From Vicinamibacterales bacterium (GTDB lineage: Bacteria > Acidobacteriota > Vicinamibacteria > Vicinamibacterales > UBA2999): a stretch of DNA of 64,000 nt. Under the pieces are notes generated by a model, which was not told the origin of the DNA, ran no database searches, and worked only from the letters and a program-made list of their open reading frames with translations. Location of the stretch: the NCBI GenBank assembly GCA_041659285.1, contig JBAZYO010000013.1:1-64000 (forward strand), read 5' to 3'. This document shows positions 1 through 9,159 of this stretch, piece by piece. Each line of letters starts with the position of its first letter. Position 1 is the stretch's first letter. Position numbers and translations under genes: made by a program.

Positions 1-1
1 G

Positions 2-103
2 GTCGAAGAGGCCGCCGCGCACCGCCCGCGCAAGCCGTTCCGGTTGGCCGGCGCGACCCCTGCCGGGTCGTCCAAGGCAAGGAAGACGCGGCACAAACGG
101 TAA
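2..103 (+). CDS. C-terminal end of an unidentified gene (partial)
   Basis: Frame 2 is open from the left edge to a TAA at 101-103. It would encode a basic tail rich in Arg and Lys that ends in KARKTRHKR. Such tails occur on RNA-binding proteins such as DEAD-box helicases, but 33 residues are too few to assign a family. The open frame is short enough to be chance, and the support is mainly its position upstream of an intergenic region and its basic composition. No function is proposed. Confidence 0.35.
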   Translation, partial: VEEAAAHRPRKPFRLAGATPAGSSKARKTRHKR

Positions 104-172
104 GCTCACGATCGGATATCATCTACGACTATCGATATTCGCTTTTGCCTGACCGCAATCCTACGAGGTCGG

Positions 173-1597
173 ATGACGCTGGTTGAAAAGACGACGGTCG
201 GACTGCTGGCAGTGCTGGCAATGGCGTTTGGGCACGACCATGCCGCGTTTGCGCAGGTGCCGGCCACGCCCATGGCGATTGGCGAGGTCGTGGACGCGGC
301 CAGCAAGGACCTGCCCGCCGTCGCCGAAGCCGCCGCCCGGGCAAGCGCGGCATCGGCGGCCATCGGCGAGTTCAGGGCCGCCTACCTGCCGCGCGTCGAT
401 GGCCTGTGGCAGTTGAATCGCGCGAGCCGCAACAACGTGTTCGGCCTGCTACTGCCGCAAAGCATCGTCCCCGCCATATCAGGTCCCGTACTCGGCACCG
501 ACAGCTTCGAAAGCGCCTGGGGCAGCGCCGCCGGCCTGCTGTTCTCAGCGGAAGTCTTCGACTTCGGCCGGCGATCGGCCACCGTCGACGCCGCCCGCGC
601 CCAGGCCTCGGCCAGTGAGGCGCAGCTCAGCCTCGCGCGCCTTAACGCCGGCATCGCGGCGGCCGATGCCTACCTGGCCGCTCTCGGCGCCCAGCAAACC
701 GTGGTGGCCGCCCGCGCCAACGTCGCTCGCCTGGAGACCCTGCAGGGCACGGTGAAGGCGCAGGTGGATGCGGAGCTGAAGCCGGGCGCCGACCAATCGC
801 GCATCGATGCCGAAACCGCCGCCGCCCGCAACCGCCTGGTGGCGGCAGAGCAGGCATTGGCGCTCGCGAAGCTGGCGATTGCGCAGGCGGTGGGACGTCC
901 GGATCTGGATCTCGTGCTGGTTCCCGCGAGCCTGTTGACCAATCAGCCGGCTCGCACGACTTCCGCCGAAACGGGCTCACCGGAACATCCGGCGATCACC
1001 GCCGCCACGCGAGCCGTCACCGCCGCCGAGATGAAGCGCGAAGCGACGGCCCGAGCGTTCAGGCCGCGATTCCTGTTCAATGGCGCGCTGGCGGCGCGCG
1101 CGAGCGGCGCCAGCGTCGATGGCACCATCGACAACGGGCATGGTCTGTGGCCCGATGTCCCGAACTGGGCCGCCGGCCTGACCGTCTCGTTTCCATTCCT
1201 CGACCTCACGGCGAATCGGGCGCGGCTCGCGGTCGAGGCAGCCGACACCGCCGCATCCCAGGCGCGGCTGCAGGGCGCGGTGCAACGTCGGCGCATCGAG
1301 ACGCGGCAGGCGGATGTGCTGCTGGACGCCGCCGCGAAGATGGCCGCGAACATCCCGGCGCAGCTGTCGGCGGCGCGGCAGGCCGATGCGCAGGCGCGCG
1401 CCCGTTACGAGGCGGGGCTAACCGGCATTGTCGAAGTCGCCGACGCACAGCGGCTGCTGGCGCAGGCGGAAACCGAGGACGCACTGGCGTCACTGGCCGT
1501 GTGGCGCGCGCGACTCGCGCAGGCCGCCGCACACGGTGACCTGACGGCGTTTCTCACCGAGGCCGCGATGCCCACCGGGCCCCGCGTCAAACCCTGA
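173..1597 (+). CDS. TolC-family outer membrane efflux protein
   Basis: This 474-residue protein has an N-terminal signal peptide (cleavage likely after the HAAFAQ segment, about residue 28). Two similar halves follow, rich in Ala, Gln, Arg and Glu, as in the coiled-coil hairpins of TolC/CusC/NodT-type channels. The second half carries the usual repeat-end pattern (ARYEAGLTGIVEVADAQRLL, about residues 410-429). The start at 173 has a GAGG Shine-Dalgarno four bases upstream. It is followed after two bases by the RND pump and then the adaptor, so this is the outer membrane exit of a tripartite exporter. It is unusual in being first in the operon. The substrate cannot be read from the sequence. 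Confidence 0.9.
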   Translation: MTLVEKTTVGLLAVLAMAFGHDHAAFAQVPATPMAIGEVVDAASKDLPAVAEAAARASAASAAIGEFRAAYLPRVDGLWQLNRASRNNVFGLLLPQSIVPAISGPVLGTDSFESAWGSAAGLLFSAEVFDFGRRSATVDAARAQASASEAQLSLARLNAGIAAADAYLAALGAQQTVVAARANVARLETLQGTVKAQVDAELKPGADQSRIDAETAAARNRLVAAEQALALAKLAIAQAVGRPDLDLVLVPASLLTNQPARTTSAETGSPEHPAITAATRAVTAAEMKREATARAFRPRFLFNGALAARASGASVDGTIDNGHGLWPDVPNWAAGLTVSFPFLDLTANRARLAVEAADTAASQARLQGAVQRRRIETRQADVLLDAAAKMAANIPAQLSAARQADAQARARYEAGLTGIVEVADAQRLLAQAETEDALASLAVWRARLAQAAAHGDLTAFLTEAAMPTGPRVKP

Positions 1598-1599
1598 TC

Positions 1600-4500
1600 A
1601 TGCGACTCACACTTGCGGCACTCTCCCGGCCGATCACCATCATCGTCGCCGTGCTCGGACTGGCGGTGGCGGCCGGGCTCGCCGTGCGCCGCATGCCGGT
1701 CGACATCTTCCCGACCGTCGGCGACCCCGCCGTCTACGTGGCCCAGCCCTACGGCGGCATGGACCCGGCACAGATGGACGGGTTCCTGACCTACTACTAC
1801 GAGTACCACTTCCTCTACATCTCGGGCATCGAGCACATCGAGTCGAAGAGCATCCAGGGCGTCGCGCTGCTCAAGCTGGTGTTCCACCCGGGCACCGACA
1901 TGAACCAGGCCATGGCGCAGGTGGTCGGCTACGTGAACCGGGCCCGCGCCTTCATGCCGCCCGGGGCCGTGCCGCCCTTCATCACGCGCTTCGATGCCGG
2001 CAGCGTGCCGATCGGCCAGCTGGTGTTCAGCAGTCCCACCCGCCTGCCGGCGGAAATGCAGGACATCGCCCTGAACCGCGTCCGGCCGCTGTTTGCCACG
2101 TTGCCTGGCGTATCCGCACCACCGCCCTTCGGTGGCAATCAACGCACCATCGTCGTACGCCTCGATCCGGAACGGCTGCAGTCGTATCGGGTGTCGCCGG
2201 AGGAGGCGATTGCCGCCGTCAATCGCGCCACCGTCGTCACGCCGTCGGGGAACGTGCGGACCGGCGACTTGAATCGCATTGCCTCCACCAACGCCACGCT
2301 TGGCGGCAACCTGTCGGAACTGCTCGAGGCGCCGGTGCGCGTGGGCTCCGGGACCACGGTCTACCTGCGAGACCTCGGGGTCGTGGAGAACGGCACCGAC
2401 ATCGTCTCCAGTTACGCGCACGTCAACGGCAAGCGCACCGTCTATATCCCTGTCACGAAACGCTCCGACGCCAGCACCCTCTCGGTGATCGCGGCAGTGC
2501 GGCAGAACCTGGCGGCGATGCAGGCGCTGGTACCCGAAGACGTGGAGATCCGGCTGGAGTTCGACCAGTCACGCTATGTGACCAGCGCGATCCGGAACCT
2601 GGTCACGGAGGGCCTGCTCGGCGCGCTGCTGACCGGCTTGATGGTGCTGCTGTTCCTGCGCGACTGGAAGAGCGCGCTGATTGTGGTGGCGACCATTCCC
2701 GGCGCGTTGATGGCGGCGGTGGTCGGGCTCTGGCTCGGCGGCCAGACCATGAACCTGATGACGCTGGGCGGCCTGGCCCTGGCCGTCGGTGTGCTGGTTG
2801 ACGAAGCGACGGTGGCCATCGAGAGCATTCACTCGCAGTTGGGCCGTGGCGCGGCCAAGGTCGACGCGGTGATCGAGGCGAGCCGCGTGACGTCGGTGCC
2901 GCGGCTGCTCGCCATGCTGGTGGTGGTGGCGGTGTTCCTGCCGGCGTTCTCACTGGTCGGCGTGCCGCGCCAGCTGTTCGTGCCGTTGGCGCTGGCGGTA
3001 ACGCTGGCGATGGCGGCATCGTATGTCCTGTCGAGCACGCTGGTGCCGGTGTTGTCGGCCTGGTGGCTGCGGACGCACGCCGACGATTCGCGGTCGTTCG
3101 CGAAGGCGCAGGCCCGCTACGCCGCCGTGCTGCACCGCGTGCTGGCCGCCCGAGGCGTGACGGTGATCGGTTACCTGGTCGCGTGCGCGGCCGTGCTCGC
3201 GGTGTTGCTGCCTCGCCTTGGTGTCGAGTTGTTCCCGGTGACCGGCAGCGATCAACTCCAGATGCGGCTGCGCGCGCCGACCGGCACGCGCATTGAACGG
3301 ACCGAGCCGCTGACGCTTCGGGTGCTCGAAGCGGTCAAGAACGAGGTCGGCGCGGACAACGTCTCAATCAGCACCGCGTTCATCGGCGTGCAGCCGGCCA
3401 GTTACCCGATCAACACCATCTACCTGTGGACCTCCGGTCCGCACGAAGCGGTGCTGCTCGTGTCGCTGACGGCGGAGGCCAGCCGCGACGCCGCCGGGCT
3501 TCGCGAGCGCTTGCGGGCGCGGCTGAAGAAGGCCGTGCCAGAAATGACCGTCTCGTTCGAAGCCGGCGACATCGTCTCGCAGGTCATGAGCTTCGGTTCG
3601 CCGACACCGGTCGAAGTCGCGGTGCAGGGCCTCAACCTGCAGCAGAACCGCGAGCACGCCGCGAAGATCCAGGCCGCTCTGGCGCCGCTGCCGTTCCTTC
3701 GCGACCTGCAGATTGCCCAGCCGCTCGACTACCCGACGCTGAACGTCAACATCGATCGCGAACGGGCCGGCCAGTACGGCCTCACCATGAGCAACGTGGC
3801 GAGGTCCCTGCTCACAGCGACGGCGTCGAGCCGCTTCGTGGAACCCAACTACTGGCGTGACCCGGTGGGCGGCAACGCCTTTCAGATCCAGGTGGAGATT
3901 CCGCAGAGCCGCATCGCTTCAGCGCAGGATCTCGAGGCGCTGCCGGTGATGGCGGGGGGCACCCAGGCCACCACCCTCGGCGATGTCGCCTCCGTTGCCA
4001 CGGGGGTGATGCCGGGAATGATCGAGCGCTATAACGGTCAACGCGTCGTCAGCATGACGGCCAACCTGCATGGCATGACGCTTGGCCAGGCCCTGCCGGC
4101 CATCCGCGACGCCATTGCCACCGTTGGCGAAGTGCCGCGTGGCGTGACCGTGGCGCTCAGGGGACAGGTGCCGGCGCTCGAACAGACCGTGAGTGCCCTT
4201 CAATCTGGCCTCGGCCTCTCAGTCCTGGCCATCGCATTGCTTCTGACGGCGTACTTTCAATCGTGGCGGCTCGCGCTCGCCGTGCTGGCGGCCGTGCCGG
4301 CGGCGCTCTCGGGCGTGGTGCTGATGCTCTGGGCGACGGGGACCTCGATGAACGTGCAGTCGTTCGTCGGCGCCACCATGGCCACCGGCATCGGCGTGGC
4401 CAACGCCATCCTGCTCGTCTCGTTTGCCGAAGCCGCCCGCCGGCAAGGGGAATCCAGCCTCAGCGCCGCGGCCACCGGCAGCGTCGGCCGGCTTCGCGCC

Positions 4501-4740
4501 GTGCTGATGACCGCCGCCGCCATGATGATTGGCATGGTCCCCATGGCGCTTGGCCTCGGCGATGGCGGCGACCAGGCGGCGCCGCTCGGCCGCGCCGTGA
4601 TCGGCGGGCTGATGGCCGCCACCGCCGCCACCCTGCTCGTGGTTCCCGCGTGTTACGCCCTGCTCCAGGCCTCCGCATCAACGCGGACGGCGTCCCTCAA
4701 CCCTTCGGATCTCGCGAGTGATGGTCATGCACCTTCATAG
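1600..4740 (+). CDS. RND efflux pump, inner membrane permease (AcrB/CzcA superfamily)
   Basis: At 1046 residues it is the normal size for an RND pump. TM1 lies near residues 10-30 and is followed by a large periplasmic domain, TM2-7 with the proton-relay helix, a second periplasmic domain and TM8-12. The TM4 motif VGVLVDEATVAIE has Asp401 followed by Glu402, where multidrug HAE-1 pumps have two Asp residues and heavy-metal pumps vary. This places it between the drug and metal groups. The periplasmic repeats contain typical RND strings such as FPTVGDPAVYV. It starts two bases after the TolC stop and overlaps the adaptor at its 3' end, so all three are translationally coupled. It is probably proton-driven export from the periplasm or inner leaflet. 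The substrate is unknown. Confidence 0.92.
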   Translation: MRLTLAALSRPITIIVAVLGLAVAAGLAVRRMPVDIFPTVGDPAVYVAQPYGGMDPAQMDGFLTYYYEYHFLYISGIEHIESKSIQGVALLKLVFHPGTDMNQAMAQVVGYVNRARAFMPPGAVPPFITRFDAGSVPIGQLVFSSPTRLPAEMQDIALNRVRPLFATLPGVSAPPPFGGNQRTIVVRLDPERLQSYRVSPEEAIAAVNRATVVTPSGNVRTGDLNRIASTNATLGGNLSELLEAPVRVGSGTTVYLRDLGVVENGTDIVSSYAHVNGKRTVYIPVTKRSDASTLSVIAAVRQNLAAMQALVPEDVEIRLEFDQSRYVTSAIRNLVTEGLLGALLTGLMVLLFLRDWKSALIVVATIPGALMAAVVGLWLGGQTMNLMTLGGLALAVGVLVDEATVAIESIHSQLGRGAAKVDAVIEASRVTSVPRLLAMLVVVAVFLPAFSLVGVPRQLFVPLALAVTLAMAASYVLSSTLVPVLSAWWLRTHADDSRSFAKAQARYAAVLHRVLAARGVTVIGYLVACAAVLAVLLPRLGVELFPVTGSDQLQMRLRAPTGTRIERTEPLTLRVLEAVKNEVGADNVSISTAFIGVQPASYPINTIYLWTSGPHEAVLLVSLTAEASRDAAGLRERLRARLKKAVPEMTVSFEAGDIVSQVMSFGSPTPVEVAVQGLNLQQNREHAAKIQAALAPLPFLRDLQIAQPLDYPTLNVNIDRERAGQYGLTMSNVARSLLTATASSRFVEPNYWRDPVGGNAFQIQVEIPQSRIASAQDLEALPVMAGGTQATTLGDVASVATGVMPGMIERYNGQRVVSMTANLHGMTLGQALPAIRDAIATVGEVPRGVTVALRGQVPALEQTVSALQSGLGLSVLAIALLLTAYFQSWRLALAVLAAVPAALSGVVLMLWATGTSMNVQSFVGATMATGIGVANAILLVSFAEAARRQGESSLSAAATGSVGRLRAVLMTAAAMMIGMVPMALGLGDGGDQAAPLGRAVIGGLMAATAATLLVVPACYALLQASASTRTASLNPSDLASDGHAPS

Positions 4741-5815
4741 ATCGTTCGTCGCCTTCAGTGCCGCCCTCGTGTTGATCAGCCCGGCAGTCGCGCGTGGGCA
4801 AGCGGTGGAGACCGCGCCGGTGACCCGGCGCGCCGACCAGCGCGTGGTGCAGTTGCCGGGCGAGCTGACGCCGTTCCAGGCCTCTGCCCTGTCGGCCCGC
4901 ATCGGCGGCTTCGTTGAGCACGTGCAGGTCGATCGCGGCAGTGTCGTCAAGCAAGGCCAGGTGCTCGCCACGCTCGCGGTGCCGGAACTGACCGCGCAGT
5001 CGGCGGAGGCGCGGTCGCGGGTGTTGCTGGCCGAAGCGAGACGCGCCGAAGCCGAGTCGAAGGTGACGACGGTGGTGTCGACGCTGGAGCGGCTGAAGCG
5101 CGCCGCCTCGACACCCGGGACGGTGGCCGGCCTCGACCTGCTGCGCGCCGAGGAAGACGTGGCGTCGGCGCGCGCGGCCTTCCAGACGCAAGTCCAGGCC
5201 ATCGAAGGCGCCAAGGCGGCGCTGCAGTCCGTGCTCGCGCTCGAAGAGTACCGCTCCATCGTCGCGCCCTTCGCGGGGCGGATTACCGAGCGCCTGGTGC
5301 ACCCCGGCGCGTTGGTTGGGCCGACCACCGGCCCGTTATTTCGACTCGAACAAGTCTCCCGCCTGCGGTTGGTGCTGCCGGTGCCGGAACACAGCCTGGG
5401 CGTGATCGCCATGGGCCGGATCCTGGAGTTCCGGGTGCCGGCGCATCCAGGACGAACGTTCAGCGCGAAGCTCGCGCGCAGCGCCGGTTCGCTTGATTCC
5501 CGGACGCGGACGATGTCGATTGAGGCGGATGTCGATAACGCGGCCGGACTGCTGGCACCCGGCATGTTTCCCGAGGTGTCATGGACGATCGCGCGTGAAA
5601 CCGCCGGAATGCTGGTACCCGCCACGGCCGTCGTGACCACCACGGAACGGACGTTCGTGATCAGGGTCACCAACGGCAAAGCCGAATGGGTCACGGTCAA
5701 GAAAGGCGCCGCCGCGGGGGATCAAGTGGAAGTGGCGGGCGACCTCAAGCCGGGCGACCTCGTGGTCAAGCGGGCGACCGACGAGATCCGTAACGGATCC
5801 GTTCTGAAGTCCTGA
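4721..5815 (+). CDS. RND periplasmic adaptor (membrane fusion protein)
   Basis: About 364 residues, with a signal peptide ending near VARGQA. The order is a short barrel-sandwich half, a coiled-coil hairpin (about residues 95-165), the second lipoyl half (YRSIVAPFAGRITERLVHPG) and beta-barrel plus membrane-proximal domains. This is the HlyD/AcrA adaptor layout. The gene overlaps the end of the pump by about 20 bases. Starts are possible at GTG 4718, ATG 4721 and ATG 4727, and none has a clear ribosome site, which fits coupling to the pump stop at 4740. It completes the tripartite exporter. Confidence 0.9.
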   Translation: MVMHLHRSFVAFSAALVLISPAVARGQAVETAPVTRRADQRVVQLPGELTPFQASALSARIGGFVEHVQVDRGSVVKQGQVLATLAVPELTAQSAEARSRVLLAEARRAEAESKVTTVVSTLERLKRAASTPGTVAGLDLLRAEEDVASARAAFQTQVQAIEGAKAALQSVLALEEYRSIVAPFAGRITERLVHPGALVGPTTGPLFRLEQVSRLRLVLPVPEHSLGVIAMGRILEFRVPAHPGRTFSAKLARSAGSLDSRTRTMSIEADVDNAAGLLAPGMFPEVSWTIARETAGMLVPATAVVTTTERTFVIRVTNGKAEWVTVKKGAAAGDQVEVAGDLKPGDLVVKRATDEIRNGSVLKS

Positions 5816-5827
5816 TCGTCACCTGAC

Positions 5828-7078
5828 TCAACCAGCCGGCCGCAAGTTGGCAAACACCCCAAAGCCCGGAGCGACGCGGCCGTTGTAGCGGGGCGCGAGC
5901 AACGCCGGCAGCATGCTGAGATTGAGATGCGCGCCGATGCCCGGCGCCCACCCCTTGATCGGTGGCAGTTGGCGCAGGTAGCCCAACTGCGCCTTCCCGA
6001 CCGTGAAGATGCTGGTGATGTATTCGTGCACGTGGAGGTCGTGAGCGGGTTTGCCGACCACCTCCAGCCTGGCGAACCAATGGTGCCGGCCATTGACCGA
6101 GCGCAGGCTGGACTCGGCCAACACGGCATGGGTCGATTGCGTGAGCGTGCCCCCTGGAACGGCGCTGGTGTCGCGATTGACGCCGTAGGCGATCGTGCCG
6201 GCCCAGCCGCCGGCACCGCGCGTTGGACGGAAGTACATGGCCGACGCGGTGGCGCGGTTCACGTCCTGCCGCGGCTGGCTGCCGAGGCCGGCTTCAGCTT
6301 CGCGCAGGTGACCGGCTGACACCTGCAACGACCAGCGGTCGCTGGGGGCAACCGAGATGCGGCCCGACACCGAGTCGAGCGCGGCCATCTCCAGGCCGGC
6401 GCGCGCGTCATCCGGTTCCCGTCCGTTGAACGCCGACGCTTCGGCGCGCCATCGCGAGCCGGACACGCCGGCGGTGATCACGCCGAACGCGATGTGGGTC
6501 GCGTCGAGCCAGTGGTGCGTGATCGGCGCAATCGGGTTGGGCATCGCCGACGCGCGGTGTGGAAACGCCGGCGGCCCCAGCGCCGACTCCCCTGCCAACG
6601 CCGCGTAGCCATGGAAACGGAGACGATCGGAGAGCGGCCGCTCGTAGTCAACGGCCAGTTCCATGAACAGGTCGTGCGGATGCTGTTGATCGTGAATCGA
6701 ATCGCCGTCGCAGACTTCGCCGGTGGCCAGCAGGTCCGGATACCCGCAGCCGCCAATGGTCCACGGCTCGGCGCTGAGCATCGCCCGCACGCCGACGCGG
6801 CCGCGGCCGAGCGGACGACGCGCCATGCCCATGAACCAGTTGATGCTGCCGAACTGCCGGCTGGTGCGATGGACTTCTCCGGATTCGTAGAGGAACTGCG
6901 CGAAGACGTTGGCGTGGCCCATGAACATCCAGTCGCCAACGGCGGCGTGGATGCCGGACATCGGCGTCGCCGCGGGTTGCCACGACGTCCCGGACGACTC
7001 CTCGGCGCGGTGCTGCTGGGCAGCGGCGGGCATCGCGAGGACGAGCAAGGCGGCCAGGCCGCAGGCGAACCGACTCAA
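5828..7078 (-). CDS. Secreted, probably outer-membrane protein with a His-rich HDQQHPHD motif
   Basis: A protein of 416 residues with a clear signal peptide (LLVLAMPAAAQQ). The rest alternates short amphipathic stretches with Gly and aromatic residues, as in outer-membrane beta-barrels. The central block CDGDSIHDQQHPHDLFMEL holds five acidic residues and three His and could bind a metal. I do not recognise a named family with certainty. Similar proteins annotated as hypothetical occur near copper and efflux genes, but that is recollection and not shown here. It converges on the RND operon (12-base gap) and diverges from the ArsR-rhodanese gene, so its promoter may share the operator at 7173-7194. 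Confidence 0.7.
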   Translation of the reverse strand: MSRFACGLAALLVLAMPAAAQQHRAEESSGTSWQPAATPMSGIHAAVGDWMFMGHANVFAQFLYESGEVHRTSRQFGSINWFMGMARRPLGRGRVGVRAMLSAEPWTIGGCGYPDLLATGEVCDGDSIHDQQHPHDLFMELAVDYERPLSDRLRFHGYAALAGESALGPPAFPHRASAMPNPIAPITHHWLDATHIAFGVITAGVSGSRWRAEASAFNGREPDDARAGLEMAALDSVSGRISVAPSDRWSLQVSAGHLREAEAGLGSQPRQDVNRATASAMYFRPTRGAGGWAGTIAYGVNRDTSAVPGGTLTQSTHAVLAESSLRSVNGRHHWFARLEVVGKPAHDLHVHEYITSIFTVGKAQLGYLRQLPPIKGWAPGIGAHLNLSMLPALLAPRYNGRVAPGFGVFANLRPAG

Positions 7079-7172
7079 GACTCCCTTTATAGCACTGGCC
7101 CGTTTGAGCCATGACGGTGAAGGATTTCTTCTGGAGCCGGGTGGGGTTGACCGGACTCCGCCGCCGCGGCAT

Positions 7173-7194
7173 TATTCAAGCATCTATTTGAATA
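7173..7194. promoter_or_regulatory. ArsR-family operator (7-8-7 palindrome)
   Basis: Perfect inverted repeat TATTCAA - 8 bases - TTGAATA, ending eight bases before the start of the ArsR gene. It contains ATTC-N8-GAAT, the core known for BigR/SqrR persulfide sensors, and has the same arms and spacing as the CadC operator. It probably serves the regulator itself and possibly the divergent gene. Confidence 0.75.
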
Positions 7195-7202
7195 CTTGAG
7201 CC

Positions 7203-7895
7203 ATGCCAAAGCCCGTTCGCTTCAAGACCGCCGTCTACGACCTGATCGCCCAGGTCGGCAAGGCCGCATCGAACCCGGTGCGCCTCGAGATTCTCGACCT
7301 GCTGGCGCAGGCGCCGCGCACCGTCGAGGCCGTCGCCGGCCAGATCGAGCACAGCGTCGCCAACACCTCGCACCACCTGCAGGTGTTGCGACGCGCGCGC
7401 CTGGTCGAGACCGAGAAGGCCGGCCTCTACGTCACCTATCGCCTGGCCGACGCGCTGGTCGGCACCTTCGTGCTCCAGCTGCGGACGCTGGCCCGCGCCC
7501 GGCTGGACGAGATCGACCGAGTCCGCCGCGACTATCTCGACCACCGCGGCGCATTGGATGCCGTTGGGCAGAACGAGCTGATCCGCAAGGTGCGATCGGG
7601 CGAGGTCACCGTGGTCGACGTCCGGCCGGCCCGCGAATTCGACGCCGGCCACATCCCGGGCGCCGTCTCCATTCCCCTGGGCGAATTGAAGAAACGGCTC
7701 CGCGAACTCCCCAAGCACCGTGACATCGTCGCCTACTGCCGCGGGCCCTACTGCGTGATGTCTACTGATGCCGCCGCGCTGCTGCGGGCGAAGGGGTACC
7801 GGGCGCAGGCGATGGCGGAAGGCGTGCCGGAGTGGCGCGCCAAGGGCTGGCGCATCGACACCAGCAAGGGCCGTCGCGAGAGCGCGCGCCCATGA
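7203..7895 (+). CDS. ArsR-family repressor fused to a rhodanese domain
   Basis: A 230-residue protein. Residues 10-100 form the ArsR winged helix (NPVRLEILDLL..., recognition helix near SVANTSHHLQVLRRA). Residues 118-220 form a rhodanese domain with the active-site loop CRGPYC (Cys179 and Cys184). These are the only cysteines in the protein, so the classical metal site in the DNA-binding domain is absent. Sensing therefore probably goes through persulfidation or a disulfide or polysulfide bridge in the rhodanese loop. That is inference, supported by the BigR-like operator just upstream and by the DsrE-like and sulfide:quinone reductase-like genes downstream. Its stop overlaps the MFS start (ATGA). 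ATG 7203 is chosen because the homology begins immediately after it. Confidence 0.9.
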   Translation: MPKPVRFKTAVYDLIAQVGKAASNPVRLEILDLLAQAPRTVEAVAGQIEHSVANTSHHLQVLRRARLVETEKAGLYVTYRLADALVGTFVLQLRTLARARLDEIDRVRRDYLDHRGALDAVGQNELIRKVRSGEVTVVDVRPAREFDAGHIPGAVSIPLGELKKRLRELPKHRDIVAYCRGPYCVMSTDAAALLRAKGYRAQAMAEGVPEWRAKGWRIDTSKGRRESARP

Positions 7896-9154
7896 CTGCG
7901 TCTGCGCCGACGGAAGGCGCCGCCATCCGGCTCGGGCTGCGCGAGAACCTCGGTCAGTTCTCGCTCCTGATCGTGGTCAACGCGTTCGTCGGCGCCATGG
8001 TCGGCCTGGAACGCAGCATCCTGCCGGCGATCGCGGAGCAGGAGTTCCAGCTCGCCGCCCGCACCGCCGTGCTGTCGTTCATCGTCGTCTTCGGTGTGGC
8101 GAAGGCGCTCACCAACTACGGCGCCGGCCGATTGTCCGATCGGTGGGGACGGAAGCACGTCCTCGTCGCCGGGTGGCTGGTCGCCGCTCCGGTCCCTTTC
8201 CTGCTCATGTGGGCGCCAACCTGGAACTGGATCCTGTTCGCCAACCTCCTGCTCGGCATCAGCCAGGGGCTGACCTGGTCAACGACCGTGATCATGAAGA
8301 TCGACCTGGTCGGCCCGAAGCAGCGTGGGCTGGCCATGGGCCTGAACGAGTTCGCCGGCTACCTGGCGGTGGCCGCCAGCGCCCTGGCCACGGGCTGGAT
8401 CGCCACGCGATACGGCGTGCGCCCGCAACCGTTCTATCTCGGCGTGGTGTACGTCATCGTCGGTCTGGCGCTGTCGGCGCTCCTCGTTCGCGAGACCCGT
8501 CATCACGTCTCGCACGAATCCGCGCTCGCCGGGGCCCTGCCGCCCGGCGGCATCCCCACGGCGCGCGAGGTGTTCTGGCGCACGACGCTGCTCGACCGCG
8601 ACCTGTCGAGCATCAGCCAGGCAGGCCTCGTCAACAACCTCAACGACGGCATGGCCTGGGGTCTCTTCCCGATGGTGTTCGCGGCGGCCGGCATGAACCT
8701 GGCGCAGGTCGGACTGCTCGCCGCGGTCTATCCCGCCACGTGGGGTGTGAGCCAGTTGGTGACCGGCGCGCTGTCGGATCGCATCGGCCGCAAGCCGCTG
8801 ATTGTCTGGGGCATGTGGATCCAGGCGGCCGGCATCGGCGTGGTGACGATGGCGCAGGCGTTCACCGGGTTTGTCGTGGGTGGACTGCTGCTGGGCATCG
8901 GCACGGCGATGGTCTACCCCGCACTCCTCGCGGCCATCGGCGACGTCGCCCACCCCAGGTGGCGGGCCTCCGCGGTGGGGGTGTATCGCCTGTGGCGTGA
9001 CCTCGGCTATGCCATCGGTGCGCTGCTCGCGGGCATCACGGCCGACGCCTTCGGCCTCAACGTCGCGATGTGGGTGATCGCGGCGCTCACCTTCGTGTCA
9101 GGACTCGTCTCGGCGCTTCGGATGTCGGAAACACTGCAGGTTCCACGGGAGTAG
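7892..9154 (+). CDS. MFS transporter
   Basis: 420 residues with about 12 hydrophobic segments and the MFS loop motif GAGRLSDRWGRKHVLVAG between TM2 and TM3. A partial second copy (GALSDRIGRKPLIVWG) marks the second six-helix half. The start is the ATG that overlaps the stop of the ArsR-rhodanese gene by four bases. A longer in-frame start at 7832 would lie inside that gene and is rejected. Co-transcription with the regulator and sulfur genes suggests export of a sulfur species or toxic anion, but sequence alone cannot give the substrate. Confidence 0.88.
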   Translation: MTASAPTEGAAIRLGLRENLGQFSLLIVVNAFVGAMVGLERSILPAIAEQEFQLAARTAVLSFIVVFGVAKALTNYGAGRLSDRWGRKHVLVAGWLVAAPVPFLLMWAPTWNWILFANLLLGISQGLTWSTTVIMKIDLVGPKQRGLAMGLNEFAGYLAVAASALATGWIATRYGVRPQPFYLGVVYVIVGLALSALLVRETRHHVSHESALAGALPPGGIPTAREVFWRTTLLDRDLSSISQAGLVNNLNDGMAWGLFPMVFAAAGMNLAQVGLLAAVYPATWGVSQLVTGALSDRIGRKPLIVWGMWIQAAGIGVVTMAQAFTGFVVGGLLLGIGTAMVYPALLAAIGDVAHPRWRASAVGVYRLWRDLGYAIGALLAGITADAFGLNVAMWVIAALTFVSGLVSALRMSETLQVPRE

Positions 9155-9159
9155 GACTC

